A stretch of DNA of 64,000 nt from positions 599,024 through 663,023 of the forward strand of contig CABFPE010000021.1 in the NCBI GenBank assembly GCA_900660155.1. Reading direction: 5' to 3'. A program made the translations under genes and the position numbers. The stretch's first letter is position 1. Each line of letters opens with the position of its first letter. Positions 42,949-55,165 of this stretch are shown here, one piece after another. The notes under the pieces were generated by a model. It was not told the DNA's origin. It saw nothing but the letters and a program-made list of their open reading frames with translations, and searched no databases. This DNA comes from Hofstenia miamia (Eukaryota; Xenacoelomorpha; Acoela; Hofsteniidae).

Positions 42949-43305
42949 TATGCATCCTAGTGTGTATCTTTGAATAACCTTATATGGTTCTTCATTGATG
43001 CGTGCTTTGACTTAAATATAATTCAACATTAAAAGGTATGCTTTATGTTATTTCATTATTAAATAGTAATTATCATAGAATTAAGAGGAACAATAAGAAT
43101 ATACAAAATCAAACACAATTGCATTTATTTTCCGATTTTAGCGTTAAATTGGAGTCTGTATAATGAAGGTTTACACAAAATTCAGTCAGCAGTAATTGCA
43201 ATATTGCTCCTGTATGCATATAGTTATTGTCATATTGATTCGGTGAGATTCAAACTCACATCTTCAGTACATGTGTACAGCTGTGTTTATCTTACACCAT
43301 GAATC
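42949..43305 (-). repeat. tRNA-headed SINE-like repeat, copy 2
   Basis: Head at 43236-43305 (70 nt, minus): acceptor GATTC with GAATC, A-box-like TGGTGTAAGATAAAC, T-arm GTGAG TTTGAAT CTCAC. Body and GGTTATTCAAAGATA-type end as in copy 1. Confidence 0.68.
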
Positions 43306-43683
43306 AGAAAGTAGATCTCCAACAAACCGTTTTTAAATCCATATATACTATGAACAACTTAACAATATCTTCTTATGAGGTTAAATAGACACATATCGCC
43401 GAACTAATAAATTGAATTTTGAAAGTAAGCAGCAAACATTGCAATAATCAGTTACAAAAACTGAAAAAATCCAACGAGAACAAAATTTGTTTGATTTCAA
43501 ATATGCACTACATTCTTCAAGTTATTCTTTACAAAAATTCTTGTGCATAGCAACTGTAACTAAATATATGTCCCAAACAAAAAAATTCAATTTCAGCAAA
43601 ATATTAAAGAGACAATTTGATCCATTGAGAGACGAAAATGGTACATTGGAATACGAGTTAATAATTTCCTCAATATATCACGG

Positions 43684-43815
43684 GGTTGGTTCTTAAATCT
43701 GTCAATTCATAATCTTATGACTGTCAGAATTTATCTTACAACTGTCAGAAAAAGTTGTTATTGTTCAAAATGAGCTTTATTGGGACATTGCTTAAGAGAC
43801 ATCTAGATAAAATAG
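43684..43815 (+). repeat. Dispersed repeat with GGTTGGTTCTTAAATC start
   Basis: Copies occur at 41130-41246 (rearranged), 43684-43815, 44386-44470 (right part), 57404-57535 (inverted) and 57575-57650 (inverted, left part). Shared words include CTGTCAGAATTTATC and GAGCTTTATTGGGACATTG. Confidence 0.82.
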
Positions 43816-43978
43816 TATCTATTTGAGAAAGGCATTAAAATAGAAGTTTAATTATATTTATTACTTTTGTAGTTCATACTTTATTGTAATAAGTAGCTAA
43901 TTTTTCAGTGTTTATTTGTTTTTTGTTTTGCTAATTGTCTATTATATATTTGATATATTTCCTGATTAGATAGCATTA

Positions 43979-44384
43979 NTGAATGATGACTGAATCCACT
44001 GCACCATCTCAGCTCAACTGGAACTAATTATGTGTACCTTACTTTAGCTCAGTGCGTGCACTCAAGTAAAGTTGTAACTGACTTAAACTCAATTTTGTAA
44101 AGTGTTTGTTGATTTGATTAAGTAAAGCAACCAGGCATTGACACTAACTGCATTTAAATAATATTAAGGTAGCCGTAAAATTATTGGCTTCGTAGTTTAA
44201 TTAATGAGATTGCAGTTTCCTATGCTTACATTTAATAATGATACATGTAAGGTCATTTATTCAGTTGATTATAGTCAAGTCTCCCACTATTAAGAATATC
44301 TATATATTCCTAAGTTTTGACTATCCAGTCATTTCAAGCATTAATTATTTCTTACATGTATAGATTGATAGTCAGACTAGGCAN
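43979..44384. other. Segment between two single-N joins
   Basis: Single N at 43979 and at 44384. The 230 bp before the first N (43750-43978) is repeated essentially unchanged after the second (44385-44617). Interpreted as an assembly join. Confidence 0.85.
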
Positions 44385-45480
44385 GAAAAAGTTGTTATTG
44401 TTCAAAATGAGCTTTATTGGGACATTGCTTAAGAGACATCTAGATAAAATAGTATCTATTTGAGAAAGGCATTAAAATAGAAGTTTAATTATATTTATTA
44501 CTTTTGTAGTTCATACTTTATTGTAATAAGTAGCTAATTTTTCAGTGTTTATTTGTTTTTTGTTTTGCTAATTGTCTATTATATATTTGATATATTTCCT
44601 GATTAGATAGCATTAGTTGTTTATGTGGGCAGGATATTCTAATTGTTTTAGCAGGGAATGAAATTTTAATATTAGTTTCCAAATGTTGAATATAATTTTT
44701 TGTGTACATATTTTAATCTAAGAGTAGAATTAGCCTCACAACAGTGGGATCTCCCATGACACCCTTCATTAAAAGTTAATATAGGATTATATTATTCAAG
44801 GCAACCAGGAATCTGGAAGCACCATAATAATACATCACATTAATTTACTATTTACAAATACAATAATACAGAAATTAACATAAGTCAGATGTTGAATAAT
44901 TCACTAATTTTTCTGATTTTATATTTGATATGCCTGCAGATATATTTCAACAGAATTCAAAGCTGCAATGTTCCATATTAATAATTGATAAGCTAGCCTA
45001 AATAACTATATTTTTAGCACATAGTAAATATGATAAAGAATCAAATTAGGGTTTATAAATTAGCTATGTATAATGAAAGTACATAGTGCATGGCATTTTA
45101 AAACAAATCCTTAATTATTAAGTTAAATAAAAACAATTTCAGGGTAAAATATATATAAAATTCAAACAGCAATTGTCAATGTTTATAAATAATCAACTAA
45201 TCAAAATACAGTTTAAAAAAATAGATATATTTATATATATATAATTACAACTTCATTGAAATTGTGTTTCTAACAGGATGACACAATGTGTTTGCAATAT
45301 ATAAGTTCATATCAATCAAAATTTAAGTTAAAAAAATTTATATTTGTAAAAATTTTTGTGTACTCTATGTTTGTAAAATTTAAGCTTGTACAATTGATCA
45401 TATATTATAATTTGTAAAATTTATGTTTGTAAAATGCTTTGTAGAATTTAAGTTTTATATTAAATTACATTTAGTTTTAG
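44385..45480 (+). repeat. 1.1-kb dispersed repeat, copy 1
   Basis: Direct relative of 47487-48640. Both run through TTTATTGTAATAAGTA-type sequence, AGAATTAGCCT, CATGACACCC, CTATTTACAAATACAATA and a CAAAATACAGTTTAAA block. Non-coding. Confidence 0.7.
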
Positions 45481-45689
45481 CTGGAGAAAACCCCTATAGT
45501 AATATATATTACATTTTTCAAACATAGTTGTCAGACAACATGCTTGAATTATTTTATGAAGTAGTATTTAAATTCAATGCAACAGTGCATGCCTTCCTCT
45601 TACTTTTATATTTAAATCTACTAGTTATGTCAAGTTGTGTCTTGCTTATTAATTTTTGTGTTTTTTCTTTGGTCAACATTATCCATCCT

Positions 45690-45790
45690 ACTGTGTATCT
45701 TTGAAGAACCTTATTATGATTCTTCATTAGTGATTGCTTTGGCTTAAATACATAGCCACATTAAAAGGTAGGCTTTTTTGTAGCATAATC
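45690..45790 (-). repeat. SINE-like repeat, end block only
   Basis: GTGTATCTTTGAAGAACCTT block without the tRNA-like head; a truncated copy of the SINE-like family. Confidence 0.65.
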
Positions 45791-46138
45791 CAAAGAAAAT
45801 GCTGCTAATGAAGAAAGAAGAACAAATGATTAGTTGAAACTAAGATTGAATTATGATTATTTAGAAAAACAATTTAATTTCAATTACCAGAATTATCCTT
45901 GTAAAATTCAACCAAGTAATAATATATCAAATTAGTCCACTGAGAGTGTGCAGTGCTGAAAATAACGCAAGCTGAGGAGGGTGTGTAGCATAATTCAAAG
46001 AAAATGCTGCTAATGAAGAAAGAAGAACAAATGATAAGTTGAAACTAAGATTAAATATGATTATTTAGAAAAACAATTTAATTTCAGTTATTAGAATTTT
46101 CTTTGTAAAATGTTACCATGTAATAATATATCAAATTA
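45776..46138. repeat. Direct duplication of about 150 bp, 209 bp apart
   Basis: 45776-45921 and 45985-46138 share GTAGCATAATCCAAAG-type sequence and the following 140 bp with about 10 percent difference. Confidence 0.8.
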
Positions 46139-46139
46139 G

Positions 46140-47486
46140 TATTTATACACAATGTCAAGCTAAAGGGTAAATGCAGTAGTAGTGGTTTGGAAACATATTG
46201 GGAGCAACTTAAGGGTCCTTGATCCAAACCATGAACCTGCATTTATGTTAGGTGTACAAATAGGAGTTTTTCTCTGTTTAGCTGGCTATCAATTTGATCA
46301 TTTACATGTAATCAATAATCAACATCTGTAAGAAAGGGCTGGATAGCCTAATGTAGGTTATACATATTTTATGTGATAGACTTAGGTGACCTATAATAGA
46401 CCAATAAATTGACCAAGCATGTATTATGTTGTTTAAATGTAAGGTAGGAAGCTGCAAGTTACCAAGTAACTTAATTATATTAACTTAACTAAAGCCAATA
46501 GTTTTTGGTAATGGCTAAAGTAATATTTATTAAGCAGCTAGTGACATTGCAAGGTTGTGAAGTGAATTAAATACATGGTACAAATTGAGTTTAAGTCAGT
46601 TACAATTTTCATTGAGAACTACACTGAATTAGGATAGGGAACACATAAGAACTTTGTTGAGCTGAGGTTTAGAGCCACTAGATCAGCTATGGAAACACAA
46701 ATGAAATGATGCAGAGATCAGAGTCAGCCAGAGGCCACAGTTAAACCATTCATGGAGCAGAGCTATGATGGCAGAGTACCTAAATAGTATTCAGTTATTT
46801 CAGTTAAGGAAATGATAGTAGAAATATATACAATAAATAGCTAACATGAGTACATCCCTACCTGTGGTTGAAGTGAAACAATAGTTTAAGAGAATCATTA
46901 CACCTACATCAACACTTGGTAGTGGATGCTACATTTTTACTTCATTAATAAATATTAATTATCCAAGAATTAATAGTAAAAATTTAGTATAAGCAAATAC
47001 AAATGCTATTTCTATTCTATATTTACATGCATTCTGAGGAACTTACAATTTTCAATTCAGCATATGTCTATGATATATCTAATATTCTTAAAACATTTTG
47101 AGATATGCCTCTTGTATTGCTCATTATGGAAATCTACTTATCAAAGTATTAACAAGAACAACTAGAATATAACAAAAATTTGTAAACAACATGCATTAAA
47201 AACATTATGGTTGTATGTCACTTCCCCAATCACATTTTACCCCAAGTCTAATGTCACAAAATATTAAATACCATTAGGGACATGATTTCAGTGTAATTGT
47301 AATTATATATTTGTATACATATTTGTATTTCTTTAAACTGTATTTTGATTAGTTTTCTATGTAGTTAAGATAATTGATTTGAATTGCAAATAAATAAATG
47401 TAAATATGTTTTATAATAATAAATGTTGAGGTTTGCCATTTGCATTTAGTAAGCATTTAGCAGCCCTTTTAAACCATGTTTAGACT
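46140..47486. other. AT-rich DNA with inverted relatives of neighbouring repeats
   Basis: 46560-46610 is an inverted relative of 44080-44130 and 47200-47360 is an inverted relative of 48295-48440. No coding content. Confidence 0.5.
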
Positions 47487-48640
47487 TAAAATAGAAATTT
47501 AATTGTGTTCATTATTTTTGTAGTTTTTACTTTATTGTAATAGGTACTTAATTTATTAGATTTTTGTCAATTTTTTAATATATATTTGATAGATTTTCTG
47601 ATCAGATAGTGTTTGTTGTTTATGCTTGCAGTCTATTCTATTCCTTTTAGCAGTAATTGAGAGTTGTTTATTACTTTGAAAATGTTGAATGTAATTTTTT
47701 ATATGTATTTTACTAGAATGTAGAATTAGCCTGGCAACAATAAGATAAGATAAGAGAGATAATGAGTGGTAGTCAGCTCTCTCATGACACCCATGCATTA
47801 AAAGCAGTTAATACTTGAGTATATTATTCAAAGGGGACCAGGATTCTTGAAAAATTCTAATAATGCATCATATTGGTTTGCTATTTACAAATACAATACA
47901 GAAATTAATATCATTCAGATGTAAAGAAGATTGCTGTTTCTGATTGTTTTGATACTGGTGTGCCTGCAGATACATTATTCCAAATTTTTTACAAAAATAA
48001 AGGACTTAAACCTGCAATTTCCATATTAGAAACAGCTTTGTTGTCTTACACTATGAATCTGTAACTACATTAGTCCAAAGTAAATATGACACAAAGCAAA
48101 TTAGCATTTATATATTAGGTATCAATTATGAAAGTACACAGCACAAGGCATGCTATGCTAATGCAAATCTTTAATCAGGTTAGATCTAAACAGTTTTGGG
48201 GGTAAAATATATGTATATAATACGTAAACAGTAACTGTCAATTCTTATAATTATAGAACATATTTACATTTATTTACTTGCAATTCTGTATATCAACAAT
48301 ATAAGTACATAGAAAACAAGTCAAAATACAGTTTAAAGAAATACATATATTTATACAAATATATAATTACAATATCACTGAACTTGTCTCTTATGGTTTT
48401 TAATATTTTGTGATGTCAGACGTGAGGGAAATGAGTTTGGGGGAAGTGAGATACAACCTTCTGAATGTATATTTTACAAACATAAATTGTATGAATAACT
48501 TAATGAACTTATATTTTATGAACATAAATTTACAAATAGATATTACAAACAAGATTTACAAACATATATTGTACAAACATACATACTACAAATTTATGCA
48601 GCATTTCCTTTTTAGCACTGAGTGATAAGGAGAAAAATTG
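47487..48640 (+). repeat. 1.1-kb dispersed repeat, copy 2
   Basis: See the copy at 44385-45480. It is followed at 48948 by an LTR-like repeat. Confidence 0.68.
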
Positions 48641-48947
48641 CTCAAACCAATAGAAATTAGGAACTTCATTACCTAGTAACCTCCCATTACATGAAGCTAT
48701 AGCTACATTGTTTGCTATTAAATTATACAGTGCAAGTATAATTTCTAATCAGTTAAATGAAAAGCTTAGTAAAAAATTTTTAAAATAATCAAGCAAAATT
48801 TAATCATGAATTAAATTATTTCTTGATTTTTAATATGTAAAAACAGTATGGGTTTACAAGTTTACACCAATGGGCAATAATATTGCAATCAGCTTACAAA
48901 TTAAAATATTATGCATGTTAGATTTGATCACAGTACAATAATGATAT

Positions 48948-49880
48948 TGTAGAGTCACTCGGGGAATTTTGTGCTTTTTATATCTTTTGATTTAAATTCA
49001 CTGTATTATGACGTCACTATGACGTATCAGATCATTTTCGAGATTAGTTTTGGTGCTACTAGTTTTGTGTCCCCTCGTCGGTGCTTTTGTTTTGCTCAAA
49101 TTTAATTTACAAGGGAAGATTATTATGAGCATGTTAAACTACGTTGAATATCAATTATTGTAAACAAAGGCAGGTAAAACTGAATCTTTTTGTATATAAA
49201 CTGAGAAAACTGTAGCGAGTGTTCAATAGACTTTGTCTACTCTTAACTGCTGTCTTTACCGTTGTATCTTTTATTTATCTATTATTTTAAATGATATCTA
49301 TTGCTTAAGACTGGCGACAATTCGGGAGTGCTTTCATTAGCACGGGGCGACAAGTTGCTTCTGGGGGTCTTTCGATTACCCAGTCCGAATTGTGGTTCAT
49401 TAGGTTATGTATACGGTTATGCATAAGGAAATAATAAATCTCTCATTCGTATTTCAACACGTACATGCACTTATAAGATCTAACACTGTGATGATACCAT
49501 GCCGTTGGCTAGCACGAATATCTGGCAATTACAGATTATTTAATAGTTAGCTGAGAGATAACAATGAAAATGAGAGTTAAGTTTTCGAAGTGAGATAGAA
49601 ATTAAACAAGTGAGACAAATAGGGTAGCACCAGTCAATAGGTTAAGCACTTTACTCCTGGATGTTCCACTTCAGCTGGAAGCCATAGGAATTGCTCATCT
49701 TGGTTCTTACCTAAAAGTAGTTCTGTTACTTGGATGAATTACCAATGTTAAATCTATATGTCATAAGTTCTCTGTTAACCTGTTTCTTGGAATCGTGGCT
49801 GTTCAGTAAACGCTATTCAAACCTTTTGTGGAGTCAATTAAGTTTCTAGTTAAGTTTCCCTACCAGCCACTGATTCTACA
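48948..49880 (+). mobile_element. LTR-like repeat, copy 1 (933 bp)
   Basis: Begins TGTAGAGTCACTCGG and ends TGATTCTACA, i.e. TG...CA with short inverted ends. A TATATAAA box is at 49193-49200 and AATAAA at 49433-49438, placed as promoter and polyadenylation signal of an LTR would be. A cloverleaf-like fold lies between them (49317-49393). Other copies are at 58491-59399 (minus), 59814-60754 (plus) and 63010-63954 (minus). No internal retroviral-type genes lie between copies and no clear target duplication was found, so solo LTR is an inference. A long TIR of some DNA transposon is the alternative. Confidence 0.66.
49317..49393 (+). ncRNA. Cloverleaf-like conserved RNA fold in the LTR-like repeat
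   Basis: Outer stem ACAATTCGG (49317-49325) with CCGAATTGT (49385-49393). Arm 1 is GTGCT/AGCAC (49328-49332, 49339-49343), arm 2 is GCGA/TTGC (49347-49350, 49355-49358), arm 3 is CTGGG/CCCAG (49361-49365, 49379-49383). In the minus-strand copy (58968-59051) the outer stem reads CAATTTGGG with CCCAAATTG, a paired C-to-T and G-to-A change. Structure is inferred by eye. Confidence 0.5.
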
Positions 49881-51433
49881 ATAGATATTCCTGATGTGCC
49901 ACAGCATATTTACAAAGTATTACGCCTAATGACAACAAAAATATTTCACTTCAAAATATTTTAGCCTGTGACCTTCTTGCGGGTCACATGGTACATAAAT
50001 AGAAATAGGTGTGACAAGCTGGCGGGTCACATGGCAGCCAACGTGTTAAAGGTGTGACCGAATCTTAACACCCAATTATTATAACCATTAACTTTTTTGA
50101 ATTTAAAATTTATTTATTCTCGACAAGACTTATCTTCACTGACCTGAAACAAAATTATTACAACAAAGTATTATTATTTATTTTTATGATGTCGGAAATA
50201 CTGAAGTCGACATCGTTCACGGAATGAATGAAAGTATTGCAAAAATGGAGAGTAGAATCTGATCACTTGTTCAAGAAAAATGAAAGGAAAAGAATATTAG
50301 AACTTAAGAAGTGAAGACGGGAATGTATGGGTGAAGGTGAGCAGAAAGAACTACGTAAAGGAAGGTGCGCCCATGAACTAAAATGGCGACATGGAAAACA
50401 AAAATGACATATTTTTCCTGTGAGTATTCCAACCATTCATGCTTATCGTATAAGCAACAAAAAAACAAGGACGTGAGTTTCTCTCAGAATGTTTTGGATA
50501 TTTCTAAAGCGGAGGACGAATCAATTTGTCACCAGAAGGCAGATATATCCAATGGTACTTGTAGTTTTAAGTGCTTTTCAAACACTTTGACTTTCGACAC
50601 TGCGACATGCAGCACACAATGCTTCATTTTAAGCAAACCAATTATAAATTACATTACAAAAAATGGGTGTTGACTAAAGTGAGCTAAAAACTAAAAATGC
50701 GATAGTTTTTAAGCAATAAACTATAAATTAACGCAATTTAGAAAAAGAAAGTAGTGCTTCTACAAGTGAAATTGATATTTCTATTTAAATAAATGTCTTA
50801 GAGGTATATGTTTTATGTATTTTTCGTTAGCTGTGTTGCAAAATGTAGTTCATTAATTGGAGCCTTTGTTGAAAGACAGAGATGTTAATATAGACTACAA
50901 AAGTAGACGCATATTTCAATTCTTCAGAATTTCAAAAATCTATAAATATCAATATTACAGAGTTAGTGATTTTTAGCCCACTTTAGCTTTAGCCAACTTT
51001 TCATTAGGTGTGTATAATTTACATAGAATAGACATTACATCAAATGAATTATAGTTCAAATAAGATATTACATTGAATATGACATTACAACGAGTATATT
51101 TGAACCAAACAGAACATTAAAAATAAAACTTTTTTCTTGTCATTTATCTATCGAAATGGAAGGCGTTGTATTTGAAAAGTTCTCTAGGGGAAACATTATT
51201 TTAAATATTGACAATTATAGATTTTCTCTAAATCGGCAAATAAAAATTCCAAATACCGGAAATGTACTAAATGTGCTGTTAAAGCTACATCTGATATAAA
51301 TAACATTTTGAGGAGGCCAGAGCCATCTGACCATCACCATCTGTGTAAAAAGCCGATATTACGCGGGCTAAAAAAGGAGAGTGATGGCAGATAAAATGGG
51401 TGAAAATCCATTAAATAAGGCATCCTCCATGTA
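49881..51433. other. No recognised gene; one Cys-rich short reading
   Basis: A 96-codon plus-strand frame at 50383-50673 has nine Cys (for example SICHQKADISNGTCSFKCF) but no family I know, and no signal peptide is evident. The remainder is AT-rich DNA. Confidence 0.35.
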
Positions 51434-51969
51434 CAGGGTGAGTCATAATTTCCCGTGAATTATGCATAAGACTATGATATACACACAATCAAGTCTGCTA
51501 TTTGTTATTTTCTCAACCAATCAGGATACGTCTACACCTTTTCTGCGTGTAAAAGAGAAACAATTTAACTTAACGGAGCTCCTCCCCATTACTTCTTGAA
51601 TTACCCAATCAATGGATGGTCGGCTAGGTCCCCCGTCCTAACAGTTTGTGACTATTGGATGTGGTCTTACCTTCGACAAAAAGTGTACACCCCGGGAGAA
51701 ATATTTGGAATTATCAGAGAGCTGGAAGATCGTGTAAAAACTGAACTAGCCGCAATTCCTTTGGATATGTTTCGGTGATCATTTCGCGATTTCCCTAAAC
51801 GATGTGCCAAATGTGTGGACAATGGCGGCGGCTTATTTGAGATGTAATATTGACTAATTGCGTGTCTATTATAAATGTACATGTTTTATCCACAAATAAA
51901 GTGTCTACATTGTAAATATTTGATTACTATTTCAATTTTTAAATTCACGGGAAATTATGACTCACCCTG
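51434..51969 (+). mobile_element. Mariner-type MITE, 536 bp, perfect TIRs
   Basis: CAGGGTGAGTCATAATTTCC at 51434 and its exact complement ending at 51969 are parts of 28-bp perfect terminal repeats, flanked by TA. Inside, 51570-51846 still encodes the transposase end: GAPPHYFLNYP, TVCDYWMWSYLRQKVY, AAIPLDMFR, a TGA at 51777, then CAKCVDNGGGLFE. The N-terminal two thirds are deleted. The perfect TIRs suggest recent mobilisation in trans. Confidence 0.9.
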
Positions 51970-52059
51970 TAGCTCCCAATTTTGCAATCAGTTTAGTTTT
52001 CTATGCATGTTTGCAATAATGCCGCTTTATTTTATTCCAATTTAGTTTTCACTAGCTTC

Positions 52060-53420
52060 AACCTCAAGAAGCAGTTCCTTTCCCGTCAAAAGAAGCTGTG
52101 ATAAGGTGGTTAACTCGAGTAAAAGCAAAATCTTTGCCTCTGCTTCCACGATCTGCTGAAGAATTGGAACTTCTGCATGCGTTTATAATTGATTGCTTTG
52201 GTGATAATTTTTTGCAAGTTGCCAAGTGGGTTGTAGGGAAATGTTTGCAGATATTTTCGCCACCTTATATGTTGCGGCTATTGTCAGTGGTATCTGTAAT
52301 CATGGGTGACGGAACATTTGATGTTGTCCAGCGATTTTTTACAACTCCATACCATTTGCTTTTTTATCAAAAGAAGCTTATTCCAGCAGCGTACGTGTTA
52401 ACACATCAGCGAACAAGTGAGATTCAAGATTATACTTATTTTACCATTGTTTTATGAAATAGACATTTGTTCAAAAAGTACTAGTGCTTATTGGTGAAAT
52501 ATACATTTCATTTGCAAGTGCATTTGCCTACTAATCTGTTTGTTACAGCACGGAAAATATTTTTTTTCTAGGATTATTCTGCAGTTCTTACAAAATCACG
52601 CTACTAACATGATATTCACTCTCCATCAGTGATCATTATTGACTTTGAACCTGCAATGATTTTGGCTTTAAAGACATGTACTCATCATTGCTGATTTGTT
52701 AATCATTCTTCAAAAAATTCAGCAGCTAACAATTTTTGCACTTTAGTTTTACCAAATATTCGTATTCGCGGTTGTTACTTTCAGTTTTGCCAGTGTAATA
52801 TTAGAGCATTGGGAAGGCTTGGTCTGATGACCTATCAGCGAAAACCTTGCATGTGAATATTAATGCGCTCGAGCTCGATAATGGCTATTACATTTTTACC
52901 ATTATATGAAATCGGTGCTATGCTTGAAACAATTGAACGAATAGTTGACAGCAATCACCCACTTATTTCAATACTTCCTTACTTGCAATATTTCAGGTGT
53001 ACAATAGTCTTTATGTAATTAGGCGCATTTGGTTAGAGTGCTTTCCACCGGAAATGTGGTGTGTTTCAAACAAAACTTTTCGAACAACAAATGATTTAGA
53101 AGTCATATTGGCATTTCAAGATCTTTGCCGTCTAACTCAAATATTTGGATATTTATAGGCTTTCTGAAAACACAGGATTTGATATCAAGACTGTTAGTGA
53201 CCAAAATTGACAGTGGACATTGTGTGAAAAGACATCATTACTGCTGTTGCAGCTCTTTTCAGATTGATGACACTACTGAAATTGCATCAAATGTATCAAT
53301 ATTGATTAGTCTGGTATTGATAGAATTCAACAAGATATTGTTCCTCCTGTAAATGAAGTATTGGCAATAACTAAGTTGTGTGTAATTTGTAAAACAAATC
53401 ACTTTAATCCCGTGATCACA
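52060..53420 (+). pseudogene. MULE (Mutator-like) transposase, broken
   Basis: Fragments in all three frames follow the MULE order. 52098-52457 has ELELLHAFIIDCFGDNF and then MGDGTFDVVQRFF, with the first catalytic Asp. 52630-52670 has IIDFEPAMILAL with the second Asp. 52757-52850 has RGCYFQFCQCNIRALGRLGL, the C/H block. 53020-53150 has WLECFPPEMW and then FRTTNDLEVI, at the place of the NNxxE motif. A CVIC...CNSC pair near 53380-53440 may be a zinc-binding tail. Frameshifts and stops throughout make it inactive. It lies directly upstream of a second MULE-like fragment. Confidence 0.78.
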
Positions 53421-53649
53421 GATTTTTGTAATTCATGTAAAACTATGCTATTTGATTATGATGATTTTTTGTTACAACGTGCTCAATTTGCCAAGGGGAA
53501 TATACGAGTGTACTTCGCCTTTTTTAGAAGTGTTTTTATCAGGTTTCATACAAATATAATTCAAAAGTTTTTAATTTTTTTCTTTCATCTGTGTTTTAGT
53601 GGTGCCCCTCAGTGTTCGAAAACTAGTATGGCGGCAATTAATGTTAATA

Positions 53650-54560
53650 TTTAGGTTGAACTTGTAATAAACGGGTGTAATTTAGCCAAATTAAGACACA
53701 TGGAATACCTAAAATCAATTCATGGTAACAAATTACTGCATTATGATGGCTACATATATCAAAAACAGAAATTTCGAAACCGTATTATTAATGTTAATAA
53801 ATGAACCTTAGTTTTAATATTATTGGCATTACCTATTGGAATTGCAAATGTAAAACTTGCAACACTCGAGGACGAAGTTGTGAAAAGACTTTTACTTTGA
53901 CTAGTATAGTAAATTTTTCTAAAATGTTCTAAATATTTAATTAGGAATTCACAATCATGAGAAATCGGACAAAGATGCTGCTGTCATTAAAGCAAAAAAT
54001 GAGTTGAAAAACAACTTCGACGGTTCCTGCACAAGTGCTACAACTTTTGTGCAATCGGCTCTTAAAAGTATCGACAATAGTAGTGTTTCCAACCTCCCCT
54101 CAATCGTATTTCAAATTTTATTTATTTAATAATAGTACTTAATTAGTCTACTATGGCACATACTTTGGCTTCCAGGAGAAGGAAGGCTGGAATGAGATTG
54201 CCAACATCTATTAATGACTTTGAAGTTCCAGCTCCACTTAGTAAAACGCTTTTTTATTATACAATTTAAAGTTGAGGTAGGTATCATGTTGTATTGTCAA
54301 TAGTTTTTTATTGGATGCATTTATGAACTATTTTTAGTGAGGGATGTATCGTCGCGCATTTGCTTCTGAATTCCAATTGAAGTTATTGAATCAGGCTGAC
54401 CATTTGTTTTGTGACGGAACTTTTAAAACAGTTCCCACGCTATTTAATCAATTGTATACATTTGCCACAATCATCAATGGAAAGTCTATACCTCTTGCCT
54501 TTGCTCTAAACACATCATCGAAAATAATATTCAGATCTCTGGACCGCATCGTAATTTAAT
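53650..54560 (+). pseudogene. FLYWCH-zinc-finger MULE, N-terminal half, broken
   Basis: 53690-53890 reads MEYLKSIHGNKLLHYDGYIY, then NCK and ATLEDEVVK in shifted frames. It resembles a FLYWCH finger (the Trp codon has become TGA at 53805). 53940-54110 begins HNHEKSDKDAAVIKAKNELK, the linker typical between the finger and the transposase. 54150-54240 reads LASRRRKAGMRLPTSINDFE. 54344-54559 reads FCDGTFKTVPTLFNQLYTF with the first catalytic Asp. The gene architecture matches Phantom-type MULEs of animals. It stops at 54560, where a tandem array begins, so the second half of the DDE domain is lost. Confidence 0.75.
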
Positions 54561-54567
54561 ATAAAAA

Positions 54568-54940
54568 CTGGGTATTATTGAAATTTAATTAAAAAATATC
54601 TGGGTTGCATTGAAAGTTAACTAAAAATTTCTGGGAAGCATCGAAATCAATTAGAAAATATCTGGCCAGCATTGAAAGTTAACTAAAAATCTCTGGGCAG
54701 CATCGAAATCAATTAGAAAATATCTGGGCAGCATCGAAAGTTAACGGCAGAATAAAAAATAATTTCAAAATCTCTGGGCAGAATAAAAATAATTTAAAAA
54801 TCTCTGGGCAGCAAGAATATGATGTCAAAACAATTTTGATGACGTCATTAGTTTCTGGGCAGGTTTTAAAGATTCCCATCCATCATTAAGTGCCCTGAAG
54901 TTATATTGGAATGGTAATCTAAAAAATCACTGGGTAGCTT
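54568..54940. repeat. 31-bp tandem array with alternating units (62-bp dimer)
   Basis: CTGGG-type unit starts at 54568, 54600, 54631, 54662, 54693 and 54724, then 54774, 54804, 54855 and 54930. From 54600 to 54724 two unit types alternate: GCATTGAAAGTTAACTAAAA and GCATCGAAATCAATTAGAAA. It decays at the right side. Confidence 0.88.
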
Positions 54941-55165
54941 GAAAAGTTTTAGACAGATTCAATGAGTTTTAGACAACAGTTAGTACCTAATTTTAGACAG
55001 GCGTAGAACGATGTATTATAATCAATATTTCAGTTTTTCTCAATCAATTCCCTTCATGATCAAATACTATAGATGTCAGTAAATTTTATAGTTGTTCTGG
55101 AAATGCTAACTATAGTATATAGACAGGACATTATATTACTATTACTTTCTTGTAAAGTCTGAGTT

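Noticed and set aside
54568-54940. Regular 31-bp repeats as a CRISPR array
   Set aside because: There are no spacers; the whole 31-bp unit repeats in two alternating versions, and the genome is animal.
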